Source of the DNA: Clostridiales bacterium
GTDB lineage: Bacteria > Bacillota > Clostridia > Lachnospirales > Lachnospiraceae
DNA length: 34,678 nucleotides
Assembly (NCBI GenBank): GCA_021203365.1
Contig: JAJQBI010000031.1
Coordinates: 1 to 34,678 of the forward strand
Direction: 5' to 3'
Of the stretch, positions 15,171 to 23,662 are shown piece after piece. Made by a program: the position numbers and the translations under genes. The notes beneath the pieces were generated by a model. That model saw only the letters and a program-made list of their open reading frames with translations. It did no database searches and was not told the origin of the DNA. How positions within the stretch are numbered: position 1 is the stretch's first letter; every line of letters starts with the position of its first letter.

Positions 15171-17750
15171 TCAGGCCTTTGCGGCTTTCCGCCCGCAGCA
15201 CTGCTTGTATTTCTTCCCGCTTCCGCAGGGACAGGGATCGTTGGGATAGATTTTGGTTTCCTTTCTCTGGACAGGCTTCTTCGGGCCGGCACTGTCGTCC
15301 TTGTTGGTCCCGGTTACCTTGGCCACCTGTTCCCGCTCTACCTTCTGCTCCACACGCACATGGTACAGCATACGCACCGTATTCTGCTGAATGGATTCCG
15401 TCATGTCGCTGAACATATCGTAGGCGCTCATCTTGTATTCCACCACCGGATCCCGCTGGCCGTAGGCCGTAAGACCGATGCCTTGGCGCAGCATCTCCAT
15501 GTCGTCGATGTGATCCATCCATTTGCTGTCAATGCATTTCAGAAGGACTACCCGCTCCAGTTCACGAAGCTGCTCCGGTTCCTGGAATTCGGCTTCCTTA
15601 GCTTCGTAAAGCTTTACGGCCTCCTCTTTGACCTGATGCTTCAGCTCATCCTTCCTCTTTCCCTTCACCTTCTCGGCGGTGAGAGGCTCCACGGGAATAA
15701 TGGGAATCAGCGCCGTATTAAACTCGTTCAGATCCCACTCGCTGGAATCGGTCTCATCGGAGAAACACATATCCGTGGTGCTGTCCACGATATCCGTGAT
15801 CATTTTGTAAATCGCGTCCCGCATATTCTCTCCGTCCAGAACCTGGCGGCGCTCCTTATAAATAATTTCCCTCTGCTCGTTATTTACCTGGTCATAATCC
15901 AGAAGGTTTTTCCGGATTCCGAAGTTGTTAAACTCGATCTTTTCCTGGGCCTTCTCAATGGCGCCGGAGAGCATTTTGTGCTCGATCTGCTCGTTCTCCG
16001 CTACCCCCAGGGAGGTAAATACCTTCATCAGACGCTCGGATCCGAACAGGCGCATCAGATCATCTTCCAGGGAAATATAAAAACGGGATTCACCCGGATC
16101 GCCCTGCCGTCCGGACCGGCCGCGCAGCTGATTGTCAATCCGCCGGGACTCGTGGCGCTCTGTACCGATGATCTTAAGACCTCCGGCGGCGCGGGCCACA
16201 TCGTCCAGCTTGATATCCGTACCACGTCCGGCCATATTGGTGGCGATGGTGACGGCGCCGGCCTGTCCGGCCTGAGCCACAATCTCCGCCTCCAGCTCGT
16301 GAAACTTGGCGTTCAGAACATTATGCTGGATTCCCTGTCTGCGCAGCATTTTGCTGATAAGTTCCGAGGTCTCAATGGTAATGGTACCCACCAGCACAGG
16401 CTGCTGTTTTTCATGGGCCTCCACTACCGCGTTGACCACGGCGTTAAATTTTTCCTTTTTGGTCATGTATACGGCGTCGTCCAGATCCTTCCGCTGTACA
16501 GGTACGTTGGTGGGAATCTCCACCACGTCCATACTGTAGATGTCCCGGAATTCCTTCTCCTCTGTGAGGGCTGTACCGGTCATGCCGCCTTTTTTGTCAT
16601 ATTTGTTAAAGAAATTCTGGAAGGTTATGGTGGCGAGGGTTTTGCTCTCTCTCTTTACCTTCACATGCTCCTTGGCCTCTATGGCCTGGTGCAGGCCGTC
16701 CGAGTAGCGGCGGCCGGGCATGATCCGTCCCGTAAATTCATCGACGATGAGAATCTCGTCATCCTTTACCACATAATCCTGGTCCTTATGCATCAGATTG
16801 TGCGCGCGCAGCGCCAGGATAATGTTGTGCTGGATCTCCAGGTTCTCCGGATCCGCCAGATTGCCTATGTTAAAGAACTTTTCGACTTTTTTTACACCCT
16901 GTTCGGTCAGATTGACGATCTTATCTTTTTCGTTGACGACAAAGTCTCCGGTCTCAATGACCTCTTCTCCCATAATGGCCGCCATTTTGGTCATCTCATG
17001 GCTGGCCTCGCCCCGTTCCAGCTGCTGGGCCAGGATATCGCAGACCTCATAGAGCTTTGTGGATTTGCCGCTCTGGCCGGAGATGATCAGAGGGGTGCGG
17101 GCTTCGTCGATGAGAACGGAGTCCACCTCGTCGATGATGCAGTAGTGAAGCTCTCTCTGCACGAGCTGTTCCTTATAAATGACCATGTTATCACGGAGAT
17201 AGTCGAAGCCCAGCTCGTTATTGGTCACATAGGTGATGTCACAGGCATAGGCGGCCCGGCGCTCATCCGGCTTCATGTCATTTAAAACCACGCCCACGGT
17301 CAGGCCAAGAAACTCATGTACCTTGCCCATCCACTCAGCGTCACGCTTTGCCAGGTAGTCGTTGACGGTTACAATGTGTACGCCTCTGCCTTCCAGGGCG
17401 TTTAAGTAGGCGGGAAGAGTGGAGACCAGGGTTTTGCCCTCGCCGGTTTTCATCTCGGCGATCCGGCCCTGGTGAAGGACAATGCCGCCGATGAGCTGTA
17501 CCTCATAGTGCTCCATTCCAAGAGTGCGCAATGCAGCTTCCCGAACTGCCGCGTAGGCCTCAGGGAGAAGGGCGTCCAGTGTCTCGCCCTTCTCAAGTCT
17601 GGCACGGAATTCCCGGGTCTTGCCCCGCAGCTCCTCATCGCTGAGCTTCTGCATATCAGGCCGCAGCGCCTCGATCTTCCGAACCAGAGGCATGATACGC
17701 TTCACCTCATGCTGACTGTGTGTTCCAAATATTTTTGTAAAAACACTCAT
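15171..17750 (-). CDS. secA: Preprotein translocase ATPase SecA
   Basis: 859-aa motor that drives proteins through SecYEG. Visible: Walker A TGEGKT (102-107), the [14 protein letters not shown] motif, DEVD helicase motif II ([18 protein letters not shown]), [11 protein letters not shown] and the [18 protein letters not shown] arginine-finger motif. The C-terminal zinc-binding SEC-C tail [14 protein letters not shown] is intact, meaning full-length SecA able to bind SecB-like partners or ribosomes. Length is typical of Firmicutes SecA1. The start at 17748-17750 has TAGGAG about 12 nt upstream. A promoter lies at 17890-17918. prfB follows on the same strand after 119 nt without a terminator. 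Confidence 0.98.
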   Translation of the reverse strand: MSVFTKIFGTHSQHEVKRIMPLVRKIEALRPDMQKLSDEELRGKTREFRARLEKGETLDALLPEAYAAVREAALRTLGMEHYEVQLIGGIVLHQGRIAEMKTGEGKTLVSTLPAYLNALEGRGVHIVTVNDYLAKRDAEWMGKVHEFLGLTVGVVLNDMKPDERRAAYACDITYVTNNELGFDYLRDNMVIYKEQLVQRELHYCIIDEVDSVLIDEARTPLIISGQSGKSTKLYEVCDILAQQLERGEASHEMTKMAAIMGEEVIETGDFVVNEKDKIVNLTEQGVKKVEKFFNIGNLADPENLEIQHNIILALRAHNLMHKDQDYVVKDDEILIVDEFTGRIMPGRRYSDGLHQAIEAKEHVKVKRESKTLATITFQNFFNKYDKKGGMTGTALTEEKEFRDIYSMDVVEIPTNVPVQRKDLDDAVYMTKKEKFNAVVNAVVEAHEKQQPVLVGTITIETSELISKMLRRQGIQHNVLNAKFHELEAEIVAQAGQAGAVTIATNMAGRGTDIKLDDVARAAGGLKIIGTERHESRRIDNQLRGRSGRQGDPGESRFYISLEDDLMRLFGSERLMKVFTSLGVAENEQIEHKMLSGAIEKAQEKIEFNNFGIRKNLLDYDQVNNEQREIIYKERRQVLDGENMRDAIYKMITDIVDSTTDMCFSDETDSSEWDLNEFNTALIPIIPVEPLTAEKVKGKRKDELKHQVKEEAVKLYEAKEAEFQEPEQLRELERVVLLKCIDSKWMDHIDDMEMLRQGIGLTAYGQRDPVVEYKMSAYDMFSDMTESIQQNTVRMLYHVRVEQKVEREQVAKVTGTNKDDSAGPKKPVQRKETKIYPNDPCPCGSGKKYKQCCGRKAAKA

Positions 17751-17889
17751 CCGATATATTACTCCTATCCTTTTATGTCAGTTTTTTTACAATCCATGCG
17801 TGAATTCAGATGACGCTGGGTCAAAAGTATCTGGAATCCGTTCATCTGATTCATGATCTTTTGTCTTCTGTATGAATACATACTTTTGT

Positions 17890-17918
17890 ATTTTATCACT
17901 TTCTCTTCCTAAAAACAA
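17890..17918 (-). promoter_or_regulatory. Promoter of secA(-prfB)
   Basis: Minus-strand -35 TTGTTT (17913-17918) and -10 TAAAAT (17890-17895), 17-bp spacer. It gives a leader of about 130 nt before secA. Confidence 0.55.
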
Positions 17919-17949
17919 TGAATAATTATTGAACAAATCATGTACGGGA

Positions 17950-17985
17950 GTAAAAAAAAGAGATCGGAAAAAATCCGGTCTCTTT
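17950..17985 (-). terminator. Intrinsic terminator after hpf
   Basis: Minus strand: AAAGAGACCGG pairs with CCGATCTCTTT (one mismatch), followed by a run of T. It separates the hpf transcript from secA. Confidence 0.8.
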
Positions 17986-18063
17986 CGTATCCAGATTCAC
18001 TGGATGGGGTAAACCAATATGGTTTTTTTACCGGCGGCCGCAGATTTCCGGTTCGATAAAAAA

Positions 18064-18591
18064 TCAGAATTCCGGTTCGATGAGTCCGTAGGTATTCCCC
18101 TTCCGTTTATAAACCACATTGACCTGTTCCGTTTCCGCGTTATAAAATACAAAGAAATTATGTCCAAGCAGCTCCATCTGTACACAGGCATCCTCCGGAT
18201 ACATGGGCTTGATTCCAAACTTCTTCGTGCGGATGATCCGGACCTCCTCATCCTCCTCGTAATCCTTCTCCAGGTAGGCCGGCTGGAAGTTCCCGGGCGC
18301 CTGATGCTTGTCCACGATCTTATTCTTGTATTTCCGAAGCTGACGTTCAATCACTTCCTCTACAAGATCGATGGATACATACATATCACTGCTCACCTGC
18401 TCAGAACGGATGATGCTGCCCTTTACCGGAATCGTCACTTCAATTTTCTGCCGTTCCTTCTCAATGCTTAAGGTCACTACAACTTCGGTATCAGGAGTGA
18501 AATACCTTTCCAGTTTGCCAAGCTTGTCTTCCACGGCGCTGCGGAGTCCCTCTGTGATTGCGATATTTTTTCCGCTGATAATAAATTTCAT
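18064..18591 (-). CDS. hpf: Ribosome hibernation promoting factor, long form
   Basis: 175-aa long-type HPF (YvyD/RaiA family). The N-terminal domain (1-100) binds the 30S decoding region and blocks mRNA and tRNA. The C-terminal domain (about 117-175, RIIRTKKFGIKPMYPEDACVQMELLGHNFFVF) dimerises to join two 70S ribosomes into inactive 100S particles. The start MKFIISGKNIAITEGLR and the end GNTYGLIEPEF are family hallmarks. A strong ribosome site (GGGGG region) and a promoter at 18629-18658 precede it; an intrinsic terminator follows. Position upstream of secA-prfB matches many Firmicutes. Confidence 0.97.
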   Translation of the reverse strand: MKFIISGKNIAITEGLRSAVEDKLGKLERYFTPDTEVVVTLSIEKERQKIEVTIPVKGSIIRSEQVSSDMYVSIDLVEEVIERQLRKYKNKIVDKHQAPGNFQPAYLEKDYEEDEEVRIIRTKKFGIKPMYPEDACVQMELLGHNFFVFYNAETEQVNVVYKRKGNTYGLIEPEF

Positions 18592-18628
18592 ATTTTCATC
18601 CCCCTTGCTTTTTTATTCATCCATTTTC

Positions 18629-18658
18629 ATTATAGCACAGAGACCTGAATTTAAACAA
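18629..18658 (-). promoter_or_regulatory. Promoter of hpf
   Basis: Minus-strand -35 TTGTTT (18653-18658) and -10 TATAAT (18629-18634), 18-bp spacer. It starts 18 nt past the nucleoside hydrolase stop. Confidence 0.7.
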
Positions 18659-18676
18659 CCGTTTATGAAAAATTAC

Positions 18677-19621
18677 TTATTGAAATGCCGCGAGAAACAT
18701 ATTCACGGCTCTTGGGGAATCTACTTCCACACAGTGTTCCACGAACCGGCCTTCGATGGGGTGTTCTCTCTGGTCTGTGACCAGCATTCCTCTGCAGTAG
18801 GTTCCCTGGCACTCCACACGGGTGATCATTTTCCGGGTTGTGACAAGGCCGGGATTGAAGACGGTGAGCATGGCCAGCGGATCGTGGAGGGGACAGCATT
18901 CAAGAAAATAATTGGCGTTCCGGTATGCGTTCATATAAAAACGAAGTTCTTCTTTTATAAAGTCCAGGAGAGGTGCACACTCTTTTCGGCAGCACCGGCG
19001 CGCTTTGTCCAGGTCGGATATTTTCAGCAGGGTTTTCAGGGTCACGTCCAGGCCTACCAGAGATACGTTCCAGCCGGCACACAGCACCTGGTCCGCGGCT
19101 TCGGGGTCTCCGGCAATATTGGCCTCCGCCACGGGGGTAACATTTCCGGGAGTGTAAAGGGTCCCGCCCATGGAAACCACCCGGGAGATTTTCCGGGAAA
19201 AATCAGGATAGCGCTGAAGGGTCAGGGCGATATCGGTCATCCGCCCCAGGGTGATCAGTACCAGCTCTCCGGGACAGGCGCAGGCCTTCTCATAGAGAAA
19301 ATCACGAAAGTCCATGTCTACCGGGCGCTGATCGGTTTCGGGAAGCTGAACATTGCCGATGCCGTTTGCTCCGTGAATGTTGGGAGCGGTCTCCTTCGGA
19401 ATTCCATTTACAGGCAGTTCTGCACCCACACAGACCGGAATGGCACCTTCCTTCCCCGCAAGCTTCAGAACCCGCAGAGTGTTCTCTGCTCCCTGGGCGG
19501 CGGATACATTGCCGGCAGACACGCAAATTCCCGCAATCTCCGCATCCGGCCGCTGCAGGGCGTATAAGAGGGCAAGAGAATCGTCGATTCCAAGGTCACA
19601 GTCAATCAGTAATCGCAGCAT
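18677..19621 (-). CDS. Inosine/uridine-preferring type nucleoside hydrolase
   Basis: 314-aa hydrolase that cleaves the N-glycosidic bond of ribonucleosides to free base and ribose for salvage. The N-terminal Ca2+/ribose site appears as DCDLGIDD (residues 8-15; most relatives have DTDPGxDD). Other family features are SAGNVSAAQGAENTLRVL, the ITLGRMTDIALTLQRYPD block, SMGGTLYTPGNVTPVAEANIAGDPEAA (about 153-180) and the C-terminal CPLHDPLAML with the last metal-binding Asp. GAGGAGG precedes the ATG. Base preference cannot be predicted. It has its own promoter and a leader with two GC-rich hairpins. Confidence 0.92.
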   Translation of the reverse strand: MLRLLIDCDLGIDDSLALLYALQRPDAEIAGICVSAGNVSAAQGAENTLRVLKLAGKEGAIPVCVGAELPVNGIPKETAPNIHGANGIGNVQLPETDQRPVDMDFRDFLYEKACACPGELVLITLGRMTDIALTLQRYPDFSRKISRVVSMGGTLYTPGNVTPVAEANIAGDPEAADQVLCAGWNVSLVGLDVTLKTLLKISDLDKARRCCRKECAPLLDFIKEELRFYMNAYRNANYFLECCPLHDPLAMLTVFNPGLVTTRKMITRVECQGTYCRGMLVTDQREHPIEGRFVEHCVEVDSPRAVNMFLAAFQ

Positions 19622-19661
19622 AAAATCACTCCTCCTCGTAAGGTTTTGTTATGAAACACAC

Positions 19662-19696
19662 TGCCTGCCTCGGCAGGCACCCGCCGGAAAGGGCGG
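19662..19696 (-). other. Two GC-rich hairpins in the nucleoside hydrolase leader
   Basis: TGCCTGCC/GGCAGGCA (19662-19679; 7-8 bp, tiny loop) and CCGCC/GGCGG (19681-19696; 5 bp, 6-nt loop) lie between the promoter and the ribosome site. No T tract follows and I do not recognise a known riboswitch. The rest of the interval 19755-19932 shows only the DUF6128 gene's ribosome site. Confidence 0.55.
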
Positions 19697-19725
19697 ACTC
19701 TGCAGCGGTTTCTTTTTTAATATGA

Positions 19726-19754
19726 AGTATAACAGAATCCGCGGTGAAAAACAA
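19726..19754 (-). promoter_or_regulatory. Promoter of the nucleoside hydrolase gene
   Basis: Minus-strand -35 TTGTTT (19749-19754) and -10 TATACT (19726-19731), 17-bp spacer; leader about 100 nt. Confidence 0.6.
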
Positions 19755-19932
19755 TCAGGACTGTGTTCCTGAGAGGGGAAATGCCCGGATCGGATACGGG
19801 CCCGGGAATTCACGGGATCTGTTCCGGAAAATCCGAATGAAATTCTGATTGGTTCATATAAATGGTACAGGGGGATTTCTCCGGGAAAACCTGTATGTTT
19901 ATGGAAAGAATAAATAATTGGAGGAATGAAAT

Positions 19933-21003
19933 TTGGCGGAATATCGGCGGTTTGTGGCGTATGTATATGAATATCGGAAAGGGATGAAGGGAGACAACTG
20001 CGGATTTGTGAAGGTGGAGGTAAGGGAACGCAGGTGTATGGCGGAGGTTCATCTGCACTGTGAAGGGCTTTCCTCGGGCAGCGAATGTGAGGTGTATGGT
20101 TTTATCCGAACGGAAGGACTGCTGGACGGCATTTTGCTTGGAAGGTGTCAGACGGAGCGGGATCAGATTATCTGTGCGCTGGAAACAGACGCGGAAGGAG
20201 TAGGAGGAACCGGGATTTCACTGGAAAAACTGGGCGGGATGATTATTCGGACCAGGTCCGGGGGCTTTTTTGGAACAGAGTGGGATGATATGCCCATTCG
20301 TCCGGGAAATTTCCGGGAATACCGGGAAGCCCGGATCTTACAGTCGGAAGCCGCCCCGGATAAGGGACAGGAAGTGAAAATGGCCGAGATTACACAGGCG
20401 GATACCGAGGAGCCGTGCGTGAAGGAGGAAAGCCCGGCGGTGTCGGCGGACGGCGCAGAGAAAGAATGCGGCCGGACAGACCGGAGGAATCCCGGGAGAG
20501 AGGATGACTGGCCAAAGCCGGATGATTTCAGGAGGAAGGCGGGTCAGCCGGAATCGGATGATCCCGGGAAGGAGGGCGACCAGGTCGGCCTGGAACCGGA
20601 AAGAGAGGAAATGGAAGCAGGAAGAGAGAGAATTTCATTTCCGGCGATTTCCGGTCGGGGAAAAATCGGCTTTGGCGAGGAATTTGCACCCTTCGGAGAC
20701 GGGGAATTTATGGAGTGCCGGAAAATCCGCCCGACGGATATCACACATTTTTCCAGGAGTGAATGGGGGTACCGGAACAACCGTTTTCTGCTGTACGGCT
20801 TTTACAGCTTCGGGCACATTCTCCTTGGCAGAAGAAATGACGGCCGGTACATACTGGGGATTCCCGGGGCGTATGATCCGCAGGAGCGATTTATGGCGAA
20901 TATGTCCGGCTTTCCATATTTTAAGGACAGCGCGTACATCGGATTTAAAAACAGACGGGGCGGCTACTGGTACTGCTTTGTCAGTCCGCTGTCCGATGTG
21001 TGA
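19933..21003 (+). CDS. DUF6128-like protein of unknown function
   Basis: 356 aa from a TTG start with GGAGG 8 nt upstream. Three parts are visible. Residues 1-130 form a folded beta-rich domain (FVAYVYEYRKGMKGDNCGFVKVEVR ends in RPGNFREYREARI at about 125-137). Residues 140-235 are a charged, Glu/Lys/Pro-rich linker of low complexity. Residues 236-356 are a conserved C-terminal domain (MECRKIRPTDITHFSRSEWG, NNRFLLYGFYSFGHILLGRR, ILGIPGAYDPQERFMANMSG) that I recognise as DUF6128, seen mainly in Lachnospiraceae. No membrane segment or signal peptide. The Trp/Tyr-rich C-terminus is aromatic and probably binds a ligand or partner, but no function is known. Confidence 0.78.
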   Translation: MAEYRRFVAYVYEYRKGMKGDNCGFVKVEVRERRCMAEVHLHCEGLSSGSECEVYGFIRTEGLLDGILLGRCQTERDQIICALETDAEGVGGTGISLEKLGGMIIRTRSGGFFGTEWDDMPIRPGNFREYREARILQSEAAPDKGQEVKMAEITQADTEEPCVKEESPAVSADGAEKECGRTDRRNPGREDDWPKPDDFRRKAGQPESDDPGKEGDQVGLEPEREEMEAGRERISFPAISGRGKIGFGEEFAPFGDGEFMECRKIRPTDITHFSRSEWGYRNNRFLLYGFYSFGHILLGRRNDGRYILGIPGAYDPQERFMANMSGFPYFKDSAYIGFKNRRGGYWYCFVSPLSDV

Positions 21004-21007
21004 CTGA

Positions 21008-21043
21008 AAAAATGGCAGAAAGCTGTCCGGCAGTTTTTTTGAA
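21008..21043 (+). terminator. Possible weak terminator after the DUF6128 gene
   Basis: A short imperfect stem (AAGCTG with CAGTT) is followed by seven T. The stem is weak; the T run is clear. Confidence 0.4.
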
Positions 21044-21055
21044 TCTCTTCCCCGT

Positions 21056-21757
21056 TCAGTCCAGGTCAATTCCCCGGATTTCCACAGCGGGTATGGTTCG
21101 AAGCAGAATCTGCCGGTAACGCTTCAGGGTTTCCGGAGAACAGCAGGAGAAACCGGGGACAAGGACCTCCTCTGAATCTCTGTAGGCCTGGAGAAAATAG
21201 GCCTTTGCCCCGGCCAGCCACCGGCCGATCTTCTTAAAATCTTTTTCCCCGTGAAGCTCCTTCACGACGGTGGTGCGAAACTCATAATCCAGAGTTCCGT
21301 TGAGAAGAAAATCCGCGGTTTCAAGGACAGGGGACAGATCCGGGGAAGGGAGGCCTGTGGCGGGGCCATAGTTTTCCGGGCAGGCCTTGATGTCCATGGC
21401 AACCTTCTGAATCAGGCCATTTTGGAAAAGCTCTTTTATTACGGAAGGCCTGGAACCGTTTGTATCCAGCTTTACCTCGTAGCCCAGCCGGCGGATATCC
21501 AGAAGAAAATCCGGAAGCTCCGGCGACAGGGTCGGCTCTCCGCCGGAGATACATACCCCGTCCAGGATTCCCCTTCGTTTTTTTAAAAATGAAAGAATCT
21601 CTTCTCTGGAATATTCCGGCTGTCGTTCCACCTTTGTGACCAGAGGACTGTTCTGACAAAACGGGCAGCGGTAGTTGCATCCCCCGAGAAAAACAGTCGC
21701 GGCCACCTTTCCCGGGTAATCCAGAAGCGTTGTTTTGTTAAAACCACATATTTTCAT
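21056..21757 (-). CDS. nrdG: Anaerobic ribonucleotide reductase activating protein-like radical SAM enzyme
   Basis: 233-aa radical SAM protein. The iron-sulfur motif C-x3-C-x2-C is at C27, C31, C34 (GGCNYRCPFC), within an N-terminus MKICGFNKTTLLDYPGKVAATVFLGG typical of the NrdG2-type clade. ISGGEPTLSPEL is the SAM-binding GGE motif. Such enzymes make a glycyl radical on a partner, classically the class III ribonucleotide reductase NrdD. No nrdD is next to it, so the partner is unproven and pyruvate-formate-lyase-activase-like roles remain possible. No good SD is seen beyond AGAGGGAAAT directly before the ATG. A TATAAT (21830-21835, minus) and a leader hairpin lie upstream. Confidence 0.85.
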   Translation of the reverse strand: MKICGFNKTTLLDYPGKVAATVFLGGCNYRCPFCQNSPLVTKVERQPEYSREEILSFLKKRRGILDGVCISGGEPTLSPELPDFLLDIRRLGYEVKLDTNGSRPSVIKELFQNGLIQKVAMDIKACPENYGPATGLPSPDLSPVLETADFLLNGTLDYEFRTTVVKELHGEKDFKKIGRWLAGAKAYFLQAYRDSEEVLVPGFSCCSPETLKRYRQILLRTIPAVEIRGIDLD

Positions 21758-21795
21758 ATTTCCCTCTTTTCCGGCAGTGTGTCCGTTGTTTCCAT

Positions 21796-21820
21796 AGCGA
21801 CAAACGGTATTTTGCCGCCT
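21796..21820 (-). repeat. Leader hairpin, copy upstream of the nrdG-like gene
   Basis: Sense-strand arms GCGGCAAA and TTTGTCGC pair over 8 bp with one G-U around an ATACCG loop. It starts 10 nt after a TATAAT box (minus strand) and ends 40 nt before the nrdG-like start. Confidence 0.7.
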
Positions 21821-21952
21821 TATGAGTTATTATACTCTCTCATCAGAAAAAATGGTAGGCAGAAAAAGTATGGGCGGAAAAGTTCCGCAAACACTCCTTG
21901 CCCCGGAAGCGGCTTTGTGGTAAGCTGTGTCTGAAAAAGGAAGGTGCGCAGG

Positions 21953-22444
21953 ATGACGGAACAGGAACGTTTTATGAAGGAAGCAATTCGGCAGGCAAAA
22001 AAAGCCAGGGCACTGGAGGAGGTTCCCATTGGCTGTGTGATTGTCTCGGAGGGGAAGATCATTGCCAGGGGTTATAACCGCCGGAATACAGACAAGAACA
22101 CACTGTCTCATGCGGAGCTGAACGCCATCCGCAGAGCTTCCCGGAAGCTGGGAGACTGGCGGCTGGAAGGGTGTACCATGTACGTGACTCTGGAGCCCTG
22201 TCAGATGTGTGCCGGGGCGCTGGTACAGTCCAGAATTGATGAGGTCGTCATCGGAAGCATGAACCCCAAGGCCGGGTGTGCCGGCTCTGTGCTGAACCTG
22301 CTGGAGATGGACGGGTTTAATCATAAAGTTCGGGTTGTGCGGGGAGTGCTGGAAAAGGAGTGCAGCGAGATGCTTTCCGCTTTTTTCCGTGAGCTGAGAG
22401 AGAAGAAGAAAAGAGAAAAAGATGAATCTGATGAAAAACAATAA
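21953..22444 (+). CDS. tadA: tRNA-specific adenosine deaminase
   Basis: 163-aa enzyme that converts A34 to inosine in tRNA-Arg(ACG). Zinc ligands and catalytic Glu are in place: H53-A-E55 and P82-C83-x2-C86 (EPCQMCAGAL). Further family motifs are VPIGCVIV, GDWRLEGCTMYVTLEP and GSMNPKAGCAGSVLNLL. The ATG at 21953 was preferred over an in-frame GTG at 21944 because AAGGAAGG lies 8 nt upstream of it. The C-terminus is Lys/Glu-rich. A bidirectional terminator follows directly, shared with the SRP RNA gene. In many Firmicutes tadA is next to the SRP RNA and dnaX-ybaB-recR, as here. Confidence 0.96.
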   Translation: MTEQERFMKEAIRQAKKARALEEVPIGCVIVSEGKIIARGYNRRNTDKNTLSHAELNAIRRASRKLGDWRLEGCTMYVTLEPCQMCAGALVQSRIDEVVIGSMNPKAGCAGSVLNLLEMDGFNHKVRVVRGVLEKECSEMLSAFFRELREKKKREKDESDEKQ

Positions 22445-22472
22445 AGCAGCCCTTAAAAGGCTGCTTTTCTTT
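22443..22472. terminator. Bidirectional terminator between tadA and the SRP RNA
   Basis: AAAGCAGCC (22443-22451) pairs with GGCTGCTTT (22459-22467), T-rich on both strands. Confidence 0.85.
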
Positions 22473-22481
22473 TACTTTTTT

Positions 22482-22741
22482 GCGCGCCGCACTTCGACAT
22501 GCTCCCACAGACGTTACCTCTACAGTTAACTCGGCCCAGGCACCCTCACGTCACACAGAAGGTTCCGCTTAGTGCTGCTGCATTCCTGCCCTGACACGGT
22601 TCACGGATTCCTGTTGCGTAAGACCCGAACGTCAACGCCACTTATAAAGGGCAGCTCCACAGGACACATGCCTCAGATTGGCATCACCCCTGCTGTAGCG
22701 GATTGCAGGTACAGGGCACCGCTATCTCCCCGGCTGCGCGA
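22482..22741 (-). ncRNA. ffs: Signal recognition particle RNA, large Gram-positive type
   Basis: About 260 nt. Minus-strand sequence contains the Alu-domain block GGTGCCCTGTACCTGCAATC followed by a CGCTACAGCAGGGG loop, the helix 5 strand GGGTGCCTGGGCCGAGTTAA, and the helix 8 apical region GTCAGGGCAGGAATGCAGCA with a GGAA tetraloop at 22583-22586 (closed by A-U, not C-G) and the AGCAGC asymmetric loop. The 5' CGCGC and 3' GCGCG ends pair. With Ffh it targets nascent membrane and secreted proteins. Ends are estimated from the promoter and terminal pairing. Confidence 0.95.
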
Positions 22742-22746
22742 AATTC

Positions 22747-22775
22747 AGTATAGCCTTTTTAAGCGGATTTGTCAA
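22747..22775 (-). promoter_or_regulatory. Promoter of the SRP RNA gene
   Basis: Minus-strand consensus -35 TTGACA (22770-22775) and -10 TATACT (22747-22752), 17-bp spacer. Start predicted near 22741. The rest of the interval up to 23041 has two small inverted repeats (CCGGAA/TTCCGG near 22934 and CAGTC/GACTG near 22948) but no gene I can support. Confidence 0.85.
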
Positions 22776-23041
22776 CGATTTTGTTCATCTTCGCAAAAAA
22801 CAGGGGAGTGATCCGGCTGGAAAAATCAAAATCGCCTTACATACAGTCAAAATCCTGTCTTTTACTGCAGCCCTGAAGACGGTATGATATAGACGTTGAC
22901 AGGTTAAAAAAGCTTAAAGCAAACGATTGTCCGGAAAATATTCCGGCAGTCGCCGGCGGACTGCACCGGGATTTCTCTGTATTATATATGTGAGGATTTT
23001 ACAGTGCAATTTACCGGGACATGAGAACAGGAGGAATAAAT

Positions 23042-23230
23042 ATGACAACGACAACTGCAAATTTATATAAAAATACACCTGTGGAAAACGAGAAAAAGGA
23101 AAGTTCCTTTTGGGGAAGATGCAAAGGGTATTTCCGGGAAAGCCAGGCTTCAATCGTCTGCGGAATGCTGACCATGAACGGGAGCACAAATGTTTCCGGG
23201 CTGTACAGGTCTCTTACGGAGACAGAATAA
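23042..23230 (+). CDS. Small protein of unknown function (62 aa)
   Basis: 62 aa with a perfect AGGAGG about 8 nt before the ATG and a strong terminator 53 nt after the stop, so it looks like a real monocistronic gene. The sequence is hydrophilic, Thr/Ser-rich at the N-terminus (MTTTTANLYKNTPVENEKK), with a basic aromatic middle (FWGRCKGYFRE) and one stretch ASIVCGMLTMNG that is mildly hydrophobic. Two Cys. No signal peptide or membrane helix. I do not recognise the family. Candidate -10 sequences (TATTAT near 22979) exist but no clear -35. Confidence 0.6.
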   Translation: MTTTTANLYKNTPVENEKKESSFWGRCKGYFRESQASIVCGMLTMNGSTNVSGLYRSLTETE

Positions 23231-23282
23231 ACCTGCATCCGTTTTGGCAGGCACTCAGACTTTATATGCGTTTTCAGATTTC

Positions 23283-23331
23283 ACCGACCCGGGGAATGCT
23301 CTTTTTGGAGCACTTCCCCGGGTCGGTTTTT
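23283..23331 (+). terminator. Strong intrinsic terminator
   Basis: 14-bp perfect outer stem ACCGACCCGGGGAA (23283-23296) / TTCCCCGGGTCGGT (23314-23327), inner GCTC/GAGC, then TTTTT. It closes the small-ORF unit. Confidence 0.93.
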
Positions 23332-23372
23332 GTAATAAGTATCCTGAATCGGAAAGATTCATGAAGATTTTA

Positions 23373-23401
23373 TTGTGAAAAACGCAGAAATGATTTATAA
23401 T
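23373..23401 (+). promoter_or_regulatory. Promoter of pfk
   Basis: -35 TTGTGA (23373-23378) and -10 TATAAT (23396-23401), 17-bp spacer; it predicts a leader of about 255 nt. Confidence 0.65.
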
Positions 23402-23535
23402 GAAACCTATGAGCGGGAACCGTTGTGAAAGAACCATTCAGACTGTGCAGGATGCGCAGGCTGTTCCACGACGGGCTCTGAGTCACTGCTGCGGGTTTCA
23501 GGTATGTGTGTATAGCTGTGCGGGCGGAGACAAAA

Positions 23536-23610
23536 CAGGGCGGCAAAATATTTATTGCCGCATCAATCATAAGATGTGCGGAATCATATGGGAGCACGGA
23601 AACCGCCCTG
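23536..23610 (+). repeat. Leader hairpin, copy in the pfk leader, with alternative pairing
   Basis: GCGGCAA (23540-23546) pairs with TTGCCGC (23555-23561), the leader-hairpin family. The overlapping CAGGGCGG (23536-23543) is also perfectly complementary to CCGCCCTG (23603-23610) further down, so two exclusive folds are possible. The remaining leader (23402-23662) holds no convincing gene. Confidence 0.55.
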
Positions 23611-23662
23611 ATTCGGGGGACCGGCCTGGGGCAGTATGAGAGAGCACGGAACGGAGGGTACT

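Noticed and set aside
15105-17285. Very long plus-strand open frame (726 codons) opposite secA
   Set aside because: It is the antisense shadow of secA; no ribosome site, no family resemblance, and secA itself is unmistakable.
18047-18082. T-loop-like GGTTCGAT sequences suggesting a tRNA
   Set aside because: Just a short direct repeat (TTCCGGTTCGAT) at the hpf end; no acceptor, anticodon or D arm can be drawn.
21944-21952. GTG start for tadA three codons upstream
   Set aside because: It lies within the ribosome binding site; ATG at 21953 has proper spacing.
23400-23639. 79-aa ORF in the pfk leader
   Set aside because: Its ATG overlaps the -10 box of the pfk promoter, so it could not be translated from that transcript.
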